The position numbers and the translations under genes were made by a program. Below the pieces are notes generated by a model. The model had not been told where the DNA came from, did not search any database, and saw nothing but the letters and a program-made list of their open reading frames with translations. From assembly GCA_032718565.1 (NCBI GenBank), contig JAVGVS010000056.1, forward strand, positions 62,001 through 126,000: 64,000 nt of DNA. The letters are read 5' to 3'. Below, piece by piece: positions 23,447-34,923 of the stretch. Numbering within the stretch: the first letter of the stretch is position 1; each line of letters starts with the position of its first letter. The stretch is from Distichodus sexfasciatus. Its lineage: Eukaryota > Chordata > Actinopteri > Characiformes > Distichodontidae.

Positions 23447-23550
23447 GCTGGTGGTACGTAGCATAACGGTTAAGGCGTTCGCCCTGTGATCGGAAGGTCA
23501 CCGGTTCGAATCCCGGACCGGTAAAGGTACCACTGAGGTACTCATGAGTT
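23447..23550 (+). mobile_element. Family 1 SINE head with well-kept promoter boxes
   Basis: TAGCATAACGGTTAAGGCG and GGTTCGAATCCCGG are close to intact tRNA A and B boxes, followed by the first body segment. It is truncated after ACTCATGAG. Confidence 0.85.
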
Positions 23551-24956
23551 AATGAAGATTCCGGCCTCTGCAGAAATTTTATCTGGTCTTAGTCTGTGAC
23601 GTTCTGTCCATCAAAGTTAGTCCAAAGTGGGGCTCTGGTGGTCCTACAAATCGGGTGGTGGTCCTAGTGATGGACGGCAGCAACAACTCTGTATTCTGCT
23701 TGCTGTAAATACTGAAGGTGACTGTAAATGTTGAGTCCAATGACACAGAATCCTGACAAGAGCCGGCCGGTTCGGGGAAGCTGGTTAGAGCCGATCGATC
23801 GCTGTAAGGCAATAGCAATGACATTGTTCCTGAGCAGCATAGCAGCTTCTCTTCCATCTCTCCCTCTCTCTCTCTCTTCGTCCTCGTCCCTCCCTTTTTC
23901 TGTCTGTCTCGGTCATATAATCTCTCCTTGTGTCTTACTACCAAGATCTTCATTCCTCCTTCTGACAACTTCCTACACCTCTCCCAGCATTTGTCCTTCG
24001 TCTTTGCTTTCTTGCGCTTGGCCTCACCTCGACCCCCTCCCGGTCTGTCCGTTTTTGTCATCCTCTCTTCCCTAAGACGGACGCCTTCCGTCTAATCTGT
24101 GCATTACAGACAGTTTGAGACACTGTGTGGGTGTGGGTGTGTGTCAGTGTGTGTCAGTCTTTCTACCAGACGAGGATGACAATGAGAGAAACCTCAAAAA
24201 TAGTCATGACAGAATCTTGGTTTTCAGGACGTGTCTATTTTAGGCTCTGCTTTTGCAGAAATGTGGAGACGAATAAAAGGAATTGTGCTTCATCGCACCA
24301 ACAAGACTTTTGAGAACATTCAGGTTTTTCCTGGTGGGGAATCGGCATGTCAGTTAAAAAAAAAACCTGATACCGATAACCATAAAAATGGTAAATACTG
24401 ACGGTGGTAATCAGCTAAGCCGATAATTGGTCGAACTCCAGTAATTAGTGCTTGGCCAAAGAAATCGGAGCACTGATATTATTGGCCGATATGTGCTGAT
24501 TGGCTATAATTGCTAATTGCTGATCAGATAACTTGCACATGAGTAGTGCTAGAAACATTTTGGTAGATTTTTTGTGTTTCTGAAAATCGTAAATCCTTAC
24601 TATCGATATCAATAATCAATCAGCCTCTGGTAATGACGTTAATGAAGATTCTCCAGAAATGCATTTCATATTAATCTATGAGATTTTGTCCATCAAGCAT
24701 GATCGAGAGTGGACTTCTGGAGGTCCTGCACTGTAAAAAAATGATTTGATCAATTTGTCGTGGTAACGTACTTCTTTCATGTACTGTACTTCAGCTGAAA
24801 TCAGCAGTATGTGGAATTTCAACTAACTTTCCAGTTTTCAGTGTTACCACTTAGGGTTTTAGTCAGTTCATGTAACATGCAAAATTGTAGATGTCAGTTT
24901 AACTTAAAACTCTAAGCTGTGACTATGGCTGTGTTTACATGTCAGTGTGTTAAACT

Positions 24957-26148
24957 CAGGGGAAGTTGGAAGTAGGGGTGGGCAATATATCGATATACTC
25001 GATGTATCTCGGCTTGTTCCACGTGCAATGTAGTAAATGACTATATCGTGACCATCGAGTATAAATCCTAACGTTATTGTTAAACAGACAGCATGTACTT
25101 AGCTTTCCAGTTTTGCTTTTCTGCCCCATCAAAGCAGACAGCTCGCTCCCCCGCCCATCCAGAAAACTCCTAGCGCATGCGCGTTTTGTACCGCTTTCAT
25201 GTTTTGGCTTCTACTCTGCTGCGTCACATCAATGCCAAAACTAGGCGCATAAAATAACTAACGCCAAAAAAATTCACGGCGTGAATTTCATCATGGCCTT
25301 GAATGTGGCTCGAGCACAAAATTAAGAATCGAGTTACGCCAGTTGTGATAATATTGCGCACAAACTGTATTTTTCCTCTCTCAAATGTCTTTTTTCCTCT
25401 CGATGTGTTATTGTCCTCTTTTAAGTAGATTAGCGTCCCGGCGACTTTTTGCTGAGTAGAGATTTCTCGCGCGGTTTGAAAGGCGTGATTTGGCAGTTTA
25501 GTGAAGTAGATCCTATTGGCGATGGCTCCTGGTTTTTATGTGATTGACTGCACGCTCCAGACAGTTTCTACAGAAAAACCAAAGATGAAGGTTATAGTTA
25601 TAGTTTATCGACCTTAGAATTATCATTTAATAGTTAGGTCTTACATGTTTAATAAGCATAATCAATGGCTCCCCTTACTTGTCTGTCCCAATATAAAGAG
25701 TATAAAGTTTGCTATATTATACTTTGGTTTTAAAATAAAAGCATTTACTGTGTTAAACTGTGACAATTACATTGAATTGGTGTCATTTTATGCAACATAG
25801 GACGAATTTATCATTTATACAGTGATTTAGAGGAAATTTCAGAGTGTTAGGATATATAATATTGTGTATAAATTGATATAGCTTAAAATATCACAATATT
25901 ATTTTTTATGTATATAAGCCCAGCCCTAGTTGAGCGTAACGGTCAGAGCGTTAGGTCCTGTTATCGGAAGGTTGCGGTTGAATCCGGACTGGTAAGGTAC
26001 CACTGAGGCGTACTCATGAGCAAGGTGCAGTCCCCAAGCACTGCTCCCCGGGTGCTACCCTTGTTAGCTGTCCACTGCTCCTTCATGGATGGTAACATTT
26101 GGTTGTGATGCATCGTGTGCTGTACTGTGCTGTGTTCATAATGACATT
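24957..26148 (+). mobile_element. Family 1 SINE split by a hAT-like element
   Basis: The head starts GGGGAAGTTGGAAG (to 24972) and continues after the insertion as GTTGAGCGTAACGGTCAGAG (from 25929), followed by B box, body and tail. The duplicated GTTGG(T)AG is the target-site duplication, now imperfect. Confidence 0.78.
24973..25928 (+). mobile_element. hAT-like non-autonomous element
   Basis: Ends TAGGGGTGGGCAATATATCG and ATATAAGCCCAGCCCTA are imperfect inverted repeats of a very common fish hAT type. It lies inside a SINE head with an approximate 8-bp duplication. The interior (25240-25480) matches the interior of 41140-42195 in inverted orientation. No transposase ORF. Confidence 0.8.
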
Positions 26149-26165
26149 ATGAGTTGTTGGCCATA

Positions 26166-26808
26166 TGTGACTCTGCACGGCGAAACCAGACACTTGTCGC
26201 AACGCATAGGTTTCCGAGAAAAATGACCGTTTATGTTGGGTGGGGTAAAATTTGGGATTTTTTGTTTTTAGTGTTTTGAAACAGTGGAAGGTCTATACTG
26301 TACTGTTGTGAATAAATTTGGCTGAAAAACACCCTTTCCATCCTAAAAACGTGACTTTCTTGTGGTGAGGAATTCAATTCCAGCAGAATGTTAGAAGTTT
26401 CTGTTTTGACCGCTCTACTCCAATATTCGCTAAATCCACTGGTTGACTAAGCGTGAAGATATTTCTCGGAATCCATCTTCGTCTCCCGAGTTCAGTTAAC
26501 CCTCGCGCGGAGTAGGCTATCCGTGTGGCTGTGAATGCTGGCGTAGGCTACTGTAAATACAAGCGTAGCAGCGAGCCGCTGGCGTCTGTAGTGCTGCGTC
26601 GATAGTCAACTAAAGGCAGATTTCTCCGTTTCCTCACTTGGCGTGACAGGAGAAACCGACTCCTTTGAATGTTGATATCTCGGTCATATGTCGTCCCATT
26701 CATTCCATATAGGTATCGTTTTGAAGCTTGATTTATGCTCTATCATGAAAACATAACTCAATTTCGAAAATTTATGACAAGCGACTGGTTTTGCCGTGCA
26801 GAGTCACA
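26166..26808 (-). mobile_element. TIR element family T, copy B
   Basis: Full length (643 bp), inverted relative to copy A, ends TGTGACTCTGCACGGCG and GTGCAGAGTCACA, flanked by TA on both sides. Interior alignment to the other plus copies is good. Confidence 0.9.
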
Positions 26809-27689
26809 TATGAGCGTTATTCTGTCCCTTTATTTATTGGCTTATATTTTTCAAGTAGCATGTGTAAGACATGCGAGTGTTAATTGTTTATTTGTGTATT
26901 TATTTATTTGATGTGAAATTACCAAGACAGGCTTGATATTGACCTTTTGAGTAGCATTTTTTAACTGTTGAGTTTTTACGTTTTTCTTCATTTCATATTG
27001 TTTTCTTTTGTCATGGTTTAATTTGCGGCGTGTGCACGGTGAGGTTTCTGTCGCAGAGGGATATAATATTTGCAAGCAGACATTCTGTGGTCTGTTCTAA
27101 TCTTTTTTTGCCAGAAATGAGCTGATCTCTAGAATCCAGTCAGATGCACTTGGAATAAATACTTTACTGCACAAAATCCACATCGGGGACATTCTCTACA
27201 TTTCAGCACCTCATGCATGCGCGCTATTGCTTTTCAAAGGGTGTAAAAATTCCCACACTTTGCATCGGCTGAATATCGTAAAACACAGTGTAAATTCCCT
27301 CAGAGACAGAGGCCTTGTATTTGTGACTTTTCTATTTTGGGTCCTTCAATGAATCTGCAAGATTTTTAGGAACGGGGACGTGCATTTGCATGATTATAAA
27401 GCGCCATCATGAGATTTTGAGAAAGGAATGCCCCTCCCTGTCTCCCTGGTCTGCAGTCCCCTCACAGCCCTGCAGAGGGAGCCGTCAAGCCGCCAAATCC
27501 GCTCCTCAGGTCGGACTCTGTTGCTCTGGAAACTGCCAAACCGCCACAAGATTGTTGGACACAGTCACATGCAATAAAACACATTTTGAATCGGATAATG
27601 CTAGAAGTGTTTTATGTTTAAAAAAATTATGCTCAGTATTTATACGGGTTAGACTGATATAATTCCAGCAGTATCTGATTGATAATGTT

Positions 27690-28045
27690 TCCACTTCATT
27701 ATCCGAACTGTTTAATCCCAACTGGGGTCACAGCGACTGGAGCCTATCCTGGGAACTATGGGCGCAAGGCGGCGGCCAACCCTGGGCCCCCTCCAACACA
27801 CCACAGGGCACACACAATCACACTATCACACTCTCACATTACGGAGCCAAATTAGATTCGCCAGTTAACCTATACTGCACGCTTTTGGACTGTGGGAGGA
27901 AACCGGAACCCCCAGAGGAAACCCACACGAACACGGGGGAGAGCATGTAAACTCCACACAGAAAGGCCCTACGGCCCACCCGGGGATCGAACCCAGGTCC
28001 TTCTCGCTGTGAGGCGGCAGCTCTTACCACCGTGCCGCCGTGTGG
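27690..28045. mobile_element. Common teleost interspersed repeat, longer copy
   Basis: GGAGCCTATCCTGGGAAC, TTTGGACTGTGGGAGGAAAC, GGAGAGCATGTAAACTCCAC and a tRNA-like end (GGATCGAACCCAGGTCC…TACCACCGTGCCGCC) appear in order. This is the more complete partner of 5042-5268. Confidence 0.82.
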
Positions 28046-28632
28046 AATGTTTCCAAATCAGTCGATTGAAAATCCTCCATCCCTTTTGAAAGGGAAGGTG
28101 TTAAGTATTTAAAAAGATCATTTTTGCTTATGGTGCTTAATGAACACAATTATTTGTTTGATTTGCATGTAAAATGTTAAGTACTTACCAAAAATTTGTC
28201 ATTATAAAGAATGCCCTCATAACAGAAGCTACTGATATAATTGTGCCCCGTCCTGCAGAATTTCTGCATTCTGTTCTTATTATAAACCCTGAACTGAACT
28301 CCATTTTTCCCCAAAACGCTGGGTGTCCACGGTAGCGCAAACGAGCTAACTAGCTAAATAATGTGTTTTTAATGGTGGTGAATGAGTAGGGTTTGTACAG
28401 CGAAATATTGATCAGTGTAAAATCGATCTGCTCGTCCCTTTCCCATAGCAACACACCGGCCCAGCAACTTAAGGAGGCTATAACTCGTGTTTACCCGAAA
28501 GTGTGTGTGTGTGTGTATCCGTGATGTGCTTTTAAGCTGCTTTTAAACTGCCAGGTTCTAATGCGTGAATAGGAACTTTGGGAGGAAAAAACAGATCTTT
28601 TGTCTGTGCTGGACGTTGCCTTGAGTATTTGC

Positions 28633-28706
28633 AGGGGCAGTTGGTAGTATAATGGTTAAGGAGTTGTGCCTCGTGACCTCTAAAGGTACCATCGAGGTAC
28701 TCGGTG
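28633..28706 (+). mobile_element. Family 1 SINE head
   Basis: GGGGCAGTTGGTAGTATAATGG plus a shortened body, truncated at GTACTCGGTGG. The 20 bp before it (CTTGAGTATTTGCAGG) also precede the head at 11530. Confidence 0.78.
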
Positions 28707-28759
28707 GACATTCAGTCTGCAGGCTGTGTAGTTTGTGTAGATTTTGGTGCGAAGTAGCC

Positions 28760-29160
28760 TAGAGGTCATCCGATATTGGTTTTTCAGGGCCCATATCGAT
28801 ACAGTTTATTGCAAGTTAACGAGGGCGATAACACCAAGCTCATCTGAAACTCTCCTCTTCTCCTTCTCGGAGCTTCACGCTGCGCTCGTCTGTGAGTGAG
28901 GTGTGAATGACAGCAAGGCAGCAGCGTTGTTTGACTGCTACTCGTGTGACATAGCTAATCAGAGACTGCTGTGGGCGGGACATTAAATGAAGCAGTCAAG
29001 AGCAAGCGGGACAGAGAGAAGAGACGGCAGTGGAGCCACAGTAGCGCACCTTGTGATTACTTAATATCGGTGATGCTGATAATTAAACACCGTTATCGAT
29101 AATCATTAGGCATATCGACCCCCCGATAATCGACCTGGCTGATAATCGCTCGATCTCTAG
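28760..29160 (+). mobile_element. hAT-like MITE, TAGAGGTC-type
   Basis: Ends TAGAGGTCATCCGATATTGG and AATCGCTCGATCTCTA are inverted repeats. The interior (TAATCAGAGACTGCTGTGGG, GGAGCCACAGTAGCGCACCT) recurs at 30492 and, inverted, at 59489. Confidence 0.82.
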
Positions 29161-29998
29161 CATGAAGCCCGGACTTGATAGAGCTCCTTACCCAGAATGA
29201 CTTAAATTTCTCAAAACTTGAACCCACATCCTCCTGGTACGTAGCTGAGTAGTGTTTATGTTGTTAGGACTTCACAGAAATTCTGCAATTTTGCAACATA
29301 TTTATTATAGAGAGATTTTCTTTGTTGTCTGTCTTTTGTAATTATGACAACTGTCTTACATCTAGTAACATTAGTTTTTGTTAAAATCATTTTTATGTCC
29401 CTGTCTGGAAAAAACACAGGAAAATAAGTCCTCAAAACACTAAAGCTTGACGGAAATTATTGTGACAGAAACATCATTGCTCCTTCACTTTATCATCCCA
29501 CTCCCGGCACAAGAATCACCGGAGAGCTTTTCATAACTTGTGCCGTGTGCATAAATCTGCTTAAAGTGAAGGTCAGTGGAAGAAAAGTGGGGGACAAAAG
29601 GCTTCTGAAAAGGTGCGGAACTTTTTCGTTATTAAAGGGATTCTCCTCTTTCGTGCCGAGAGCTGATCCAGGGTAAGCACTCGAGGATTTCAGATAGCAA
29701 GCGCTTTTTCATTTAAAAGTCAGAACGCTTGGCAGACTTCACCTTCAGACACGGCGTCTCGCTGCTTGTGCTTATTTCCTGAAGCCGAAACTCGTTCAGG
29801 TTTAGGAGGCAAGGGTGGTTTGGGAGTTGAAGTTTTGCTCCAACTTCATCCTTTTTCTTTTTTCTTTTAGTCTTCAGTCGGGAAAGAGGGCCAGATAATT
29901 GGGGTTTCACTTTGTGAAGGGTCAGGGAATCTTGGCAGGACTTTGACGTTTGCAGGCTGTTTGTGTTGCATAAGGAACTCATCATTCTGTGTGTGCAG

Positions 29999-30185
29999 GT
30001 GCTTGCAGCAGATGGCAGAGGACGGCCTGTGCGTGGACGACGTGTTCAAGCAGTGTGTGTTCAAGCAGGATGAGAAAGACATGGTGCTGAGAGCTGTCCG
30101 AAAGGTGCAGCCCAACTACCAGCCTCATGTGCCCTCGGAGCACCCGCTCTGCCCCCTGCCTCTGGCAAAGGATTTCTACACAGAG
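29999..30185 (+). CDS. polrmt: polrmt coding exon 5
   Basis: The exon follows acceptor GTGTGCAG and ends at GTATTC. The frame reads CLQQMAEDGLCVDDVFKQ, then DMVLRAVRKVQPNYQP, and ends LAKDFYTE. This matches the human stretch CLEQMSQEGLK…ATVLKAVHKVKP at the end of the PPR region and the start of the N-terminal domain. It lies 9.4 kb after exon 4 and ends in phase 0. Confidence 0.92.
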
Positions 30186-30269
30186 GTATTCGATTTGCTC
30201 CTTTCACTTTATTCTGTCCTTCTTCACTTTCAGTTCCAGTCCAGAGCAGCTTCCATTGCCTACTTTCAG

Positions 30270-30412
30270 AAATTGTATCCCTAAGGGCAACCTGGTGTTA
30301 AGGGTCTTGCTCAGGGTCCCAGCGATATTAGTGCCAGAAAGTAGGATCCGACCCCATGACCTCTTGGTCTAGAGGCGGGCATTCTAACCCCGAGACCACC
30401 ACTCTCTCCCAA
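30270..30412 (-). mobile_element. tRNA-derived SINE family 2
   Basis: Family 2 plan, reverse-complement view: GGGTCTTGCTCAGGGTCCCA, a B-box-like GGATCCGACCCCATGACC, then TCTTGGTCTAGAGG..AACCCCGAGACCACCAC. It lies 85 bp after exon 5. Used below as the family 2 reference. Confidence 0.8.
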
Positions 30413-30491
30413 TTGGCTTACTAGGCTCAGCAAGGTACTTTAAACATCCTTAAAAAGTCCTTAAAAATCGTAAAATCATGAAGAATTTATT

Positions 30492-31045
30492 TAGAGATCG
30501 ACCGATATGGTTTTTTTCTGGACCGATATCGATACCGATTATTGTTAGCAAACTGGGCGATAACGATATTTGAAACCAATATACAAAAAAAGAAAATCTT
30601 GAAAGATTTAAGATTCAGACACTGAATCTTAAAAACTTTATTGTTTATAAATACTTGAACTTTACATTATTTTAATTTAAGTTTAAATAATATTAAATAA
30701 ACATTTTAGTACCATTATAAAACTGTGAAATTTTAAATCTTAAATGTATTAGGATTCTAAATCAAGCAGCAGCAGGTTGTGGTGAAGAAAGTAAAGCTGC
30801 TCAGCGTGCTCTCCACTTAACCTGGATCTCATGTGGCGTATAGCAGATCAGAGACTGTTGTGGACGGGACATTAAAAGCAGTTGAGAGCAAACGGCACAG
30901 AGAGAAGAGATGCCGGTGGAGCCACAGTAGCGCACCTTGTAACTACTCAATATCGGTGACGGTCAAGATTAACCACTGATACCTATAATCAGCAAAATGC
31001 CTAATATTGACCTTCCATAATCGGCCCGGCTGATAATCGGTCAAT
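30492..31045 (+). mobile_element. hAT-like MITE, TAGAGATC-type
   Basis: Left end TAGAGATCGACCGATATGG; the right end (CGGCTGATAATCGGTCAA) is partly decayed. The interior shares ATCAGAGACTGTTGTGGACG and GGAGCCACAGTAGCGCACCT with 28760-29160, plus extra AT-rich sequence. Confidence 0.78.
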
Positions 31046-31206
31046 TTTATTTACTAGTTACTTGAATAGCTTATGCGTAAGTCTTGAATGAGACTGTATT
31101 TAACACTACTTCTGCTCTTTCTTTCTTTTTTGGAACAAACGTTTTGACAGCACCAGACTCTCAGATGTGTATCTTGATTCGGTGTTGTACTTCTGTCTTT
31201 CAAAAG

Positions 31207-31446
31207 AGAGTGATTATTTGGCATTATGAACACACCACAGCACAGCACACAGTGCACCACAACCAAATGTGGCCTCTGCATTTGGCCCATCCATGAAGGA
31301 GCAGTGGGCAGCTAACAAGCGCCCAGGGAGCAGTGCTTGGGGACGGTACCTTGCTCACGAGTGCCTCAGTGGTTACTTTACTGGCCCATGGATTCGAACC
31401 TGCGACCTTCTGATCACGGGGCGAACACCCTACCGTTACGCCACCA
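31207..31446 (-). mobile_element. Family 1 SINE, full length
   Basis: Reverse tail, body (GGAGCAGTGGGCAGCTAACA) and tRNA-like head ending CGTTACGCCACCAG are all present; one of the best copies here. Confidence 0.92.
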
Positions 31447-31742
31447 GCGTAAAATGAATTGCAATTCCCGAATGAATGAGGTAAAAATGGGTTAAAAGGA
31501 TGAAAATTTTGAGAAGGAGATATGATAAAGGTTTGTTATAGATGTTTCTGACCTAGCTGTTAAATTAGAGGAGCTGAATTCATGGTTTGGAATGACAAAC
31601 TTCGTAGTGGCGAACCCTTGTCGACAAAATAGGTAACGACAACGTTAATCTTGGGGAATTTTTACTAAAAAAAACAGGAAAGAAGAGGGTTGCCGTTGCA
31701 TTGACAGGAAATGCAATAGATAATGTCTCTGGGAGAAAAGTA

Positions 31743-31906
31743 GTGGCAGTTGGTAGCTTAATAATTAGGGAGTTGGCCTCGTGATCAGAAGGTCACCGGT
31801 TCAAGTCCCAAACCGATAAAGGTACCACAAAGGTACTCATGTGCAAGGTACTGTCCCCAAGCACTGCCCCCCGGGCGCCACAAATTGCAGTCCGCTGCTC
31901 CTTTAC
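31743..31906 (+). mobile_element. Family 1 SINE, head and body
   Basis: GGCAGTTGGTAGCTTAATAA head, B box GGTTCAAGTCCC, body to TGCTCCTTT; the tail is missing. Confidence 0.88.
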
Positions 31907-32056
31907 TCCCACAATACCAAACTTCCACTGCCAAGAGAAGCCATGGAGAATTCAGTTCTAAACAGCAGACTGACTCTCCACTCCAGTTCCAGGATTTTCC
32001 GGGAGAGAAGGGTATTGCGTTGTGGTGAAACCCTCCCTCCCGCAAACCGCTGTGCA

Positions 32057-32307
32057 CCAATCAGAACGCGGTGAGCCTCGCTACGGACTATAAAAGGACT
32101 CGGGTGGACACCTAGGTAATGAATCATTGAGGATTAAACTCAGGGCGCCGTGGCCCGATAACAGCATCTCGGCTGGATAAATATAGCCGGGAATCTGGAG
32201 GCGCTCATTCACAAAGTGCTGGGACGAGGCCAGACCCCTATTCGACCCCTTTGTAAGTCTGGATTCCGTTCCAAATCACTGCCCCATGACTCCCGCAATA
32301 AAATAAA
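32057..32307 (+). promoter_or_regulatory. CCAAT box, TATA box and polyadenylation signal in order (possible solo LTR or hidden transcription unit)
   Basis: CCAAT at 32057-32061, TATAAAAG at 32089-32096 and AATAAAATAAA at 32297-32307 occur in a locally GC-rich 400-bp block inside polrmt intron 5, with promoter-like spacing. No ORF of note follows. A solo LTR would have this layout, but I could not define TG..CA ends. Confidence 0.4.
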
Positions 32308-32527
32308 CGTGCTTTCACGCCCCATCGAACTTCAAGCGCAACGCATCAAAGCCTGCGGCCGAGCTGCACCTGTGCACTGATGAACAAATTACATACAGAA
32401 TTTTTAATGATGGTGATTTTAGCAGTAAAAATAATAATATAATAAAAATATCAATAATTTTAGCAATAAAAATAAATTAAAGGGATGTGAAAATTTTATC
32501 GAACAACAAAAAATTGAGTGAATTAAG

Positions 32528-32751
32528 GAGTGATTTGTCATTGGGAACACAGCACATCACACAGTGCACAACGAAATATGACCTCAGCATTTGACTCATC
32601 CGTAAAGGAGCAGTGGGCAGCTTGTTGGTTGTGCACAGAGAGCAGTGCTTGGGGACGATACCTTGCTCATGAGTACCTCAGTAGTACCTTTACTGGTCTG
32701 GGACCCTCTGATCACGGGGTAAACGCCCTAACTGTTATGCTACCAACTGTC
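32528..32751 (-). mobile_element. Family 1 SINE, full length, diverged
   Basis: Reverse tail, body and head ending TTATGCTACCAACTGTCC, with a short deletion at the B box. Confidence 0.86.
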
Positions 32752-32762
32752 CTCGTGTAGTT

Positions 32763-32850
32763 GTCTAGTGGTGGTGGTCTAATGGTCAGTACTGTATACT
32801 CGCATCTGGACTAAGAGTTCGTGGGTTCGAATCCTACCTTCACCCTAATC
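32763..32850 (+). mobile_element. tRNA-like head of SINE family 2
   Basis: GTGGTGGTCTAATGGTCAGT and GGGTTCGAATCCTACC are A- and B-box-like and correspond to the head of family 2. Only the head is here; a reverse piece of family 1 follows (32852-32912). Confidence 0.65.
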
Positions 32851-32932
32851 ATTGGTACCTTAGTGGTACGTTTACAGCTTTAGGGCTTGAGCCAGCAACC
32901 TTCCAGATTTCACTTGCATTTCAGTGTGTGTC

Positions 32933-33179
32933 GGGACAGTTGGTAGCGTAACAGTTAGGGCGTTCACCCCGTGATCAGAAGGTCGCTGGTTTGAATTGCA
33001 GGACCAGCAAAGTTTCCACTGAGGAACTCATGAGCAAGGTGCCGTCCCCAAGCACCGCTCCCCGCTGGGCGCTGCCCATGTTAGCTGCCCATGTTAGCTG
33101 AGTCAAATGCAGAGGTCACATTTTTATTGTTGTGCACTGTGTGCTGTGCTGTGTTCACAATGACAAATAATCGCTCACT
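32933..33179 (+). mobile_element. Family 1 SINE, full length
   Basis: Head CAGTTGGTAGCGTAACAGTT, body and tail complete, with a short internal duplication of GCCCATGTTAGCT at 33076-33100. Confidence 0.9.
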
Positions 33180-33231
33180 TTCTTCACAACATGTAATTGA
33201 ATGTTCAAGAGATTTAGTCAAGTTCCTCCAG

Positions 33232-33310
33232 GTAAGCTGTCCCTGTAAAAAAGCGGACGTTGCTCTGGATATAAGAGCGTCTGCTGAATGCTGTAAATGT
33301 AAATGTCTCA
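33232..33310 (+). mobile_element. Family 2 SINE tail fragment
   Basis: ATAAGAGCGTCTGCTGAATG followed by CTGTAAATGTAAATG is the reverse of the tail seen at 33884-33925; an isolated 3' end. Confidence 0.65.
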
Positions 33311-33394
33311 GCTGGAGAAATCTCTCGGCTGATAATTCCACGCCGGCTTCAAAGCTACACTTTAGCCATTCGTCCATACTGTCCTCCCTCTGGA

Positions 33395-33440
33395 CACATA
33401 CACACACACACACACATATATATATACACACACACAGACG
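33395..33440. repeat. (CA)n/(TA)n microsatellite
   Basis: CA runs flanking a short TATATATA. Confidence 0.9.
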
Positions 33441-33883
33441 CACTTGCATCCTCATCTAGGCATCTGCCATTCTGCCACGCAGTGTTGTAGTGAAATCTCC
33501 CAAGCTCCCGGGCAGTGCGCACGCTTGTACTTTTCCCCCACCACAACCTGCTCTCCTGTCCTGAGGAAATATCAGTGGAGATGTTCCCATATAACAGATG
33601 CTGTTCAACCTGGCCTGGTTGCAGCGTTCATGACTAAATGTGATTTATCTAAAAGTTTTGCTCACTCTGGCTCTTGCACTTCACCCTCTTTTCCAGCTTC
33701 TCAGATTTTTTTTTACAAACAATATGCTGAGAATTTCATTTAAATATGTGCTGCTTTGGCTCGGACAAGCTTCCCCGAACCAGGCGGCTCTTGGCAGGAT
33801 TCTGTGTCATAATAGAATGCCTACAGTCGCCTAATTCAGTACCTACAGGTCACAGAGCTGCTCCTGTCTATCATACTGACCAC

Positions 33884-34180
33884 AAAGCATTCACATGTAC
33901 AGCATTTAGCAGACGCTCTTATCCAGGGGTGCGTTTCACAAAAGCATAGTTGCTAACGTATTGCTAACTACGTTAGCAACACTATGTTACTTGTAGTTAG
34001 CAACTATCTTTTTGGGAAACGCACCCCAGAGTGACTTTCATTTTCCTAATTTCAGGAACTCTCTCACTGGAGCAACTTGGGTTTAAGGGTCTTGCTCAGG
34101 GTCCCAATGATGGTAGTGCTGAAGATAGAATTCGGACCCTCATCTTCTTGGTCCAGGGGCGACCTTAACCACCACTAGAC
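33884..34180 (-). mobile_element. Family 2 SINE, near full length, interrupted by a MITE
   Basis: GCATTTAGCAGACGCTCTTA TCCAG, then the MITE 33926-34027, then AGAGTGACTTTCATTTTC, GGGTCTTGCTCAGGGTCCCA and a degraded tRNA-like end. Removing the MITE restores the usual TATCCAGAGTGACTT. Confidence 0.82.
33926..34027. mobile_element. 102-bp MITE, GGGGTGCGTTTC termini
   Basis: The left end GGGGTGCGTTTCACAAAAGC and right end TTTTTGGGAAACGCACCCC are inverted. Nested inner inverted repeats (AGTTGCTAACGTA / TACGTTAGCAAC, GTAGTTAGCAACTA) make it almost wholly palindromic. It lies inside a family 2 SINE. Confidence 0.9.
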
Positions 34181-34185
34181 TTAGA

Positions 34186-34424
34186 TTTGGTAACATAATG
34201 ATTAAGGAGTTGGCCCCGTGATCAGAAGGTCACCAGCTTCAAGTTCTGGACTTGTAAATGTGCCACTGAGGTACTCATGAGCAAGGTACTGTCCCCAAGC
34301 ACTGCTCCCCGAGAGCTGCCAAAAAGTTGCTGCCAGTGCTCCTGTACTGATGGGTCAAACACAGAGGTCACATTTATTTGTGGTTCACTGTGTGCTGTGT
34401 TGTGTTCACAGTGACATATCACTT
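34186..34424 (+). mobile_element. Family 1 SINE
   Basis: Head (GGTAACATAATGATTAAGG), body and tail present; the TGCCCACTGCTCC part is rearranged. Confidence 0.87.
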
Positions 34425-34689
34425 AGTTTAAAGTCACGAGTGGTATAACGAGGACCAACAGAAGCCCATTTTTTGATCAGTCCTGATGGACATAATGTCC
34501 CGCTCGCATTTCTTCATTTCAAGAATGTTGTTACTAGGGGTTGACAGAACCCGTTGACAGCGGCATCAGTAACACTTGCAAGTGGGGTTGCATTGCTGGT
34601 CCGCAGCCCACTGGTTGATAAACCCTGGTCTAGAGTAATATGTCCAACAATTCTGAGACAACTTTAGCTTGTCATGGGTGAAGGCGCTG

Positions 34690-34923
34690 AAAGTTTGGCA
34701 TTTTGACATATCGGTAATAACACTGGTTATTAGTTTCCTTGATCATCAGTGTTGTTATTAGTACATCAACTAAGATGATAAACAGCAATTAAATGACCTT
34801 TTGTGTAATTTGACATTTTTATTTTTACAGCAGACATACATCGGTTCCACACTGTCGGATACCGCTCTCCTTATAAGCAATAATCGTTATCGGTAAAAAC
34901 TAAAAATATCGGTCCACCCCTAG
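34690..34923 (-). mobile_element. Degenerate hAT-like MITE fragment
   Basis: ATATCGGTAATAACACTGG near the left and ATATCGGTCCACCCCTAG at the right mark an old element of the GATCGACCGATAT group. Confidence 0.5.

Noticed and set aside
23447..23550. tRNA gene candidate with A and B boxes
   Set aside because: It is the tRNA-like head of a SINE, with no acceptor-stem pairing and the SINE body following; other such heads rejected likewise.
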